Origin: Motacilla alba alba
Taxonomy: Eukaryota; Chordata; Aves; Passeriformes; Motacillidae
Direction of reading: 5' to 3'
Assembly: GCF_015832195.1 (NCBI RefSeq)
Contig: NC_052017.1
Coordinates: 73,533,801-73,597,800, forward strand
DNA length: 64,000 nt
The translations under genes and the position numbers were made by a program. Below the pieces are notes generated by a model that did not search any database, had not been told where the DNA came from, and worked only from the letters and a program-made list of their open reading frames with translations. Positions 60,101-64,000 of the stretch are shown piece after piece; position 1 is the stretch's first letter; each line of letters opens with the position of its first letter.

Positions 60101-63100
60101 AATCTTGATTTTCATTTGGATGTTGACCAATTTTTTACCTTTCAAATTACTGAGAATAAATACTGGAAATATTTTAGATACCTGAAGAATGAAGCACATT
60201 TGGCAAAGCAGGTTTACAATCCAGCAAATAAAGAACTTTTGACAGAAAGATTCATTTGTCTAATTAACTCAGGTCAAGAAAATATGTCGCATTTACCAAT
60301 ATGAACAATCTTTTAGGAATAAGGTGGCTTTAGGTTCACAGTAGGTGAAAATGAACCTCATAAACTAGTGGTAAAAACTTAAATAACCACACGAGTTTTT
60401 AAATAAAATTTTAGTCTTACATAAAGCTAAAGGAATAGTTTTTATATTTTCTTTTTGATACATTGAAACATCTGAATTATTTGGTTTTTTGTTTCAACTT
60501 CATGAAAGGGAAATATTTGTCTCATTGAACATACGTGGCACTAATAATTTTTAGATAACAGAGTGATGACTGCAATCTTTATATTCATTTCAGATTTCTA
60601 AAATAGAAATTACTATCTGAAGCACCAATCAAATTCAACAAAAATGCAAACTCTTCTATTATCTAATCCTACACAAATTAGGACTGTAGTCTGTGCCTTT
60701 CACTCTGCAAATTCTTGAAGTCTTAGCTGTGTTACAGCTTGGAAATCATCTCTAATGAGTGTAACAGATTTCACAGCTATTCGAGTAACTGCATCTTCAT
60801 CTGTTTCCTGGTAAACTATCATGAAAATGCTTCCATTTAATAATAGGTATATAATTTTATGGATTTTATCATTTTGTATGAGATTTGAAACTACTCCAGA
60901 TTCCTTCAGAAAAATAGTCTGTAATTAGAATTAACTGGACAGAATCATGACAATGTGGGAAGTTTTGTCAAATTCTACCCTTAGTTACCTCCATGTAAAG
61001 GTACAGTAATTTTGTCCAAGTCAATTTAGTTTAGATTTACACTTACAGAACATAAACTGCTCTTGGTATAATGACAGGAGGTTTCTTCCAACAGGAAGAA
61101 TTGAACAGGAGAGACAGCACCTTCTAAATCCAGCCCAGACTATTCCACTCTTGGATACAAATGCCATAGCTAATGGGTAGTCAATATTTTTTCCCCATAC
61201 ATAAATTTAATTCTTAGGAATTTCAGCGTCCATCAAATTGCTGAACTGAGTTAAATTACTGTGCGCACTTCTAAACACTCTTGATTTAGCAGATCCCATG
61301 TACAGTGAACCTGTAGTGAATTTTGAGCTCTATTCTAGACTGAACCTGAACTGTAGCACTAAAAAATAATTATATTGATTTTGTGAGTATTAATTTGATG
61401 TACAACAAAAGAGATGCCTTCAACTTCTCCTCAAATAAAATATTTTTTTCAACTATCTAATTTTCAGCCATGCACAAATGACTTGGTTATTAAACAAGTT
61501 TCACTTATCAATATGCAATATAAAATACAAGAGGGGACACTTTGAAGAGAATAAAAAAGAACATATTATGTTGGTATCTTCTCAAATCGTGATTTTTTTT
61601 TTTTTGTTTCAGATATTTTAACACAATTTTCATCACTAGTTAACAAGATTGCTGCCTCACAAAGGTCTTGCTGTGCCTCAAAATTGTCAGTGTTGTATTT
61701 TACTTTAATCATGCTGGGAAAACTGTAACTACTGTAAAAGCACAATTAACATCAATATAAAAAACTCATCATGTAGAGACTGAAACAGTGCTTTTGGCAT
61801 CAGTAAATACACATAATAGGCCCTTTCAAGGCATATACCTATCCTGGTAGCAAGGTATGATTTGGTTCATCCAGAAGCATATTTTCAATTGATATTAACA
61901 GTGTTCATTAAGTTTTGAGGGGCTACACACCTAGAACAATAAGAAGGATTTTAGTGTAATATTAGAAATTTTGACTTGAAAGTGTCAGACGATCAAGTTA
62001 AATATACAAACTTAGAGATACACTTTGGACAAATCTGTAAGGAATCATAGTTTCCATGCTTTGTTCCTCATCTAGCAGATATATATGCTATGTGTTTATG
62101 CAGCTGTGGAATCTAAAATTCATTTCAAAATCAAAAAATGCTTATACAGATTTAGGTCAGACTTAGCCAAATCGCAAGAGTATTGAAAGGGAGGGTGTGA
62201 TTACATTTTCCAGTCCTGATTAATTTATAGAGAAATTACTATGCTATTAATGTAATTTAGAAACATATTGATAATCTTTATGATACAGTTTTCAGAAAGC
62301 CCTCAGAAGTCTATGCAGTGATCATTAATAAAAAAAAATTCTTACAGTGTAATTTGAAAACTGCTATTTCCCTCTGATCTTCTGTCTTTGGATATATCAA
62401 TATACATCTCAATGCAGACTTTCAGCAAAGGATTAGCAACTGCTGAGATAGGCAAGAAACAGTGCTCTGGGACTGACCAGGGGATATTTTTTTTACCATA
62501 TGGAGGTCAATGAACCTCTTGTCAAAAGCAGATTTTCTCTAACTTCTTACTCCTTTTGTCAGTATGTGCCAGTTTGCCTTTTTATTTTTTTTTTGTGGAA
62601 AATCTCTTGACCCATAAAAAGTAAGGCATGGTTCTGCTCATAAGCAAGTAAGCTTTTAAAATATTATATTAGTACCAATACACAACTTTTCTGACAGTTT
62701 GATGTTGTAAGGATTAAAGTGACAGATTCTTTTATCATAGAACTCGTTGGTTAGGAGAGGGATGAAGTTTAATAAAACATGGGAACAACAAAATCATATA
62801 CAAATACTAGCTTGACATTTGTTCTCAGCAAAAAAGAAAGATGTTGTGTTCCTCAAATGAAAGGCAAAATACAACACATTTCAACACATAAATGCACTTG
62901 TGAACAATAACAGTATCTATCACAGTATCCATCGTGTTAAGAAACTGAGAAGAAAAATCCAGCAGTGTGTATTCCATGGACACTGAAATTCTTCTTGGTT
63001 CTGCACCAAAGGCGGTCTGACACCATTAGGATTTTTTAAAGCAATGTGTTTGAGTCCCAGTCTATGACAATTTTATCTCCATGATGGCTTATGCAGAAAA

Positions 63101-64000
63101 GCATTAAAATAATATCTCTTTTCCAATTTTCGAACACTTTTGTCTTTTAACCCATTTCTCTTTCTCTATTTTTTTTTTTGCCTTGAGATAGATTTTGATT
63201 ATTTCTTCAAAGATTAAAAATGTGCTATACATAAGCTAAAAGTCTGAGCAAAATGTGCTGACAGAAAGTTTTATGCCCAAGCATTGTATTCTCCATTAAG
63301 CTATCAACCTTGACAATACTTGTAAGCACTGAAAAAACATCAAATGTGAATACTGTCCTTTTTCAGGAGAGTACAAATATGGATTTCTTGGAAGTTTGGT
63401 GATGACCGTGGTAAGATGCCTAAGGTATCGTGCTTCTCAAGAAGCAGCCCCCTTGCTTCAACACTGGCATCCTACAGCATCCCTATAGGCTCTGCTGTGC
63501 CAAATCCTGGTTGTTGTCAGGAGATCCGATGCACTGAGTTCCTTGTGCCACATCCAATAAAAAGAAATGAAAGCGGAACAAGCAATGTTCCAAGCTTTCT
63601 AATCCAGATCAGATAGTGGCTTGAGCCACTTTAATCTCCCAATTTCGTTTGAAACATCCTGAATAAACTCTATAGGAATGGTCATGAAGCCAGACAAAAC
63701 AGCTATCTTCCCTAGTTTTAATTTAATTTTATTTTTTCTTCTTCTCCTGTTGAGTGAACTTCAGTGGTGCTATTCATCTGAATAATAGACATCGGTCCTT
63801 AAGAAAATAGTAAGATTTTATGTTCTAGGACATAAAATAATCTGACATTTTAGATGAATTTTAATAAAAACTACTTCAAATTTTTGGGATAGGAAAATTC
63901 TAGAAACTTATAGGTCTTGTTTTTTTGTTTTTTAATTGTATTTGATTATCTCACAGTTATGCAAGGTTAAGCAGAATTCGCAGTTTCACTAGCTATTCAC
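57191..64000. other. Unique AT-rich stretch, no gene seen
   Basis: Contains an ACAT/ATAC-rich patch (58843-58872), an AAC-rich tract and homopolymers. A GC-richer piece near 63400-63620 has a 66-codon plus-strand frame with no recognised domain. No mobile element or exon was recognised. Confidence 0.5.
59714..59766 (+). repeat. (AAC)n-rich microsatellite
   Basis: AAC units with scattered AAT and AAA variants over about 50 bases. Confidence 0.9.

Overview
This window looks like bird nuclear DNA: AT-rich, CpG-poor and without genes that I can recognise. The diagnostic signal is the repeat content. There are many copies of CR1 (chicken repeat 1, the dominant avian non-LTR retrotransposon), some ending in the typical ATTCTATG-type octamer repeats. 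There are several LTRs of the ERVL-like type familiar from neognath (especially songbird) genomes, and one decayed endogenous retrovirus. No open reading frame in the window reads as a host protein. The longest ones are read-through of microsatellites or lie in repeats. The DNA is best described as intergenic or deep intronic.

Layout. 1-4878 is unique AT-rich sequence with one striking palindrome (3277-3304). 4879 to about 6180 is the 3' end of a minus-strand endogenous retrovirus: a broken env transmembrane region, a polypurine tract and a 425-bp LTR. 8240-9270 holds two CR1 pieces in opposite orientations. 11021-11588 is a minus-strand ERVL-like solo LTR with a near-perfect 5-bp target duplication. 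17365-19305 is a nested locus, a minus-strand LTR interrupted by a 1.3-kb CR1 carrying a dead reverse transcriptase. 19822-20799 is a probable solo LTR of another family on the plus strand. 20800-39629 is mostly unique, with short CR1 pieces, a GC-richer unassigned block near 31.4-32.0 kb and a candidate regulatory stretch near 36.2-36.8 kb. 39630-40490 is an old CR1 on the plus strand. 48367-51600 combines a younger CR1 with an old antisense CR1 into which an ERVL-like LTR has probably inserted. 51633-52011 and 55322-55555 are very long pure-purine tracts. 53590-53946 is another LTR piece, and 56158-57190 is a rearranged CR1. From 57191 to the end I see only unique AT-rich DNA and simple repeats.

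No genes act together here; the story is layered retroelement insertion and decay plus microsatellite growth. I found no undescribed gene system. The items most worth a second look are the nested insertions, the 379-nt purine tract, two near-perfect hairpins, a paired SOX-like motif, and a few weak exon-like stretches. Repeat names come from recognition by eye without a library search, so outer boundaries are approximate unless terminal bases are quoted.
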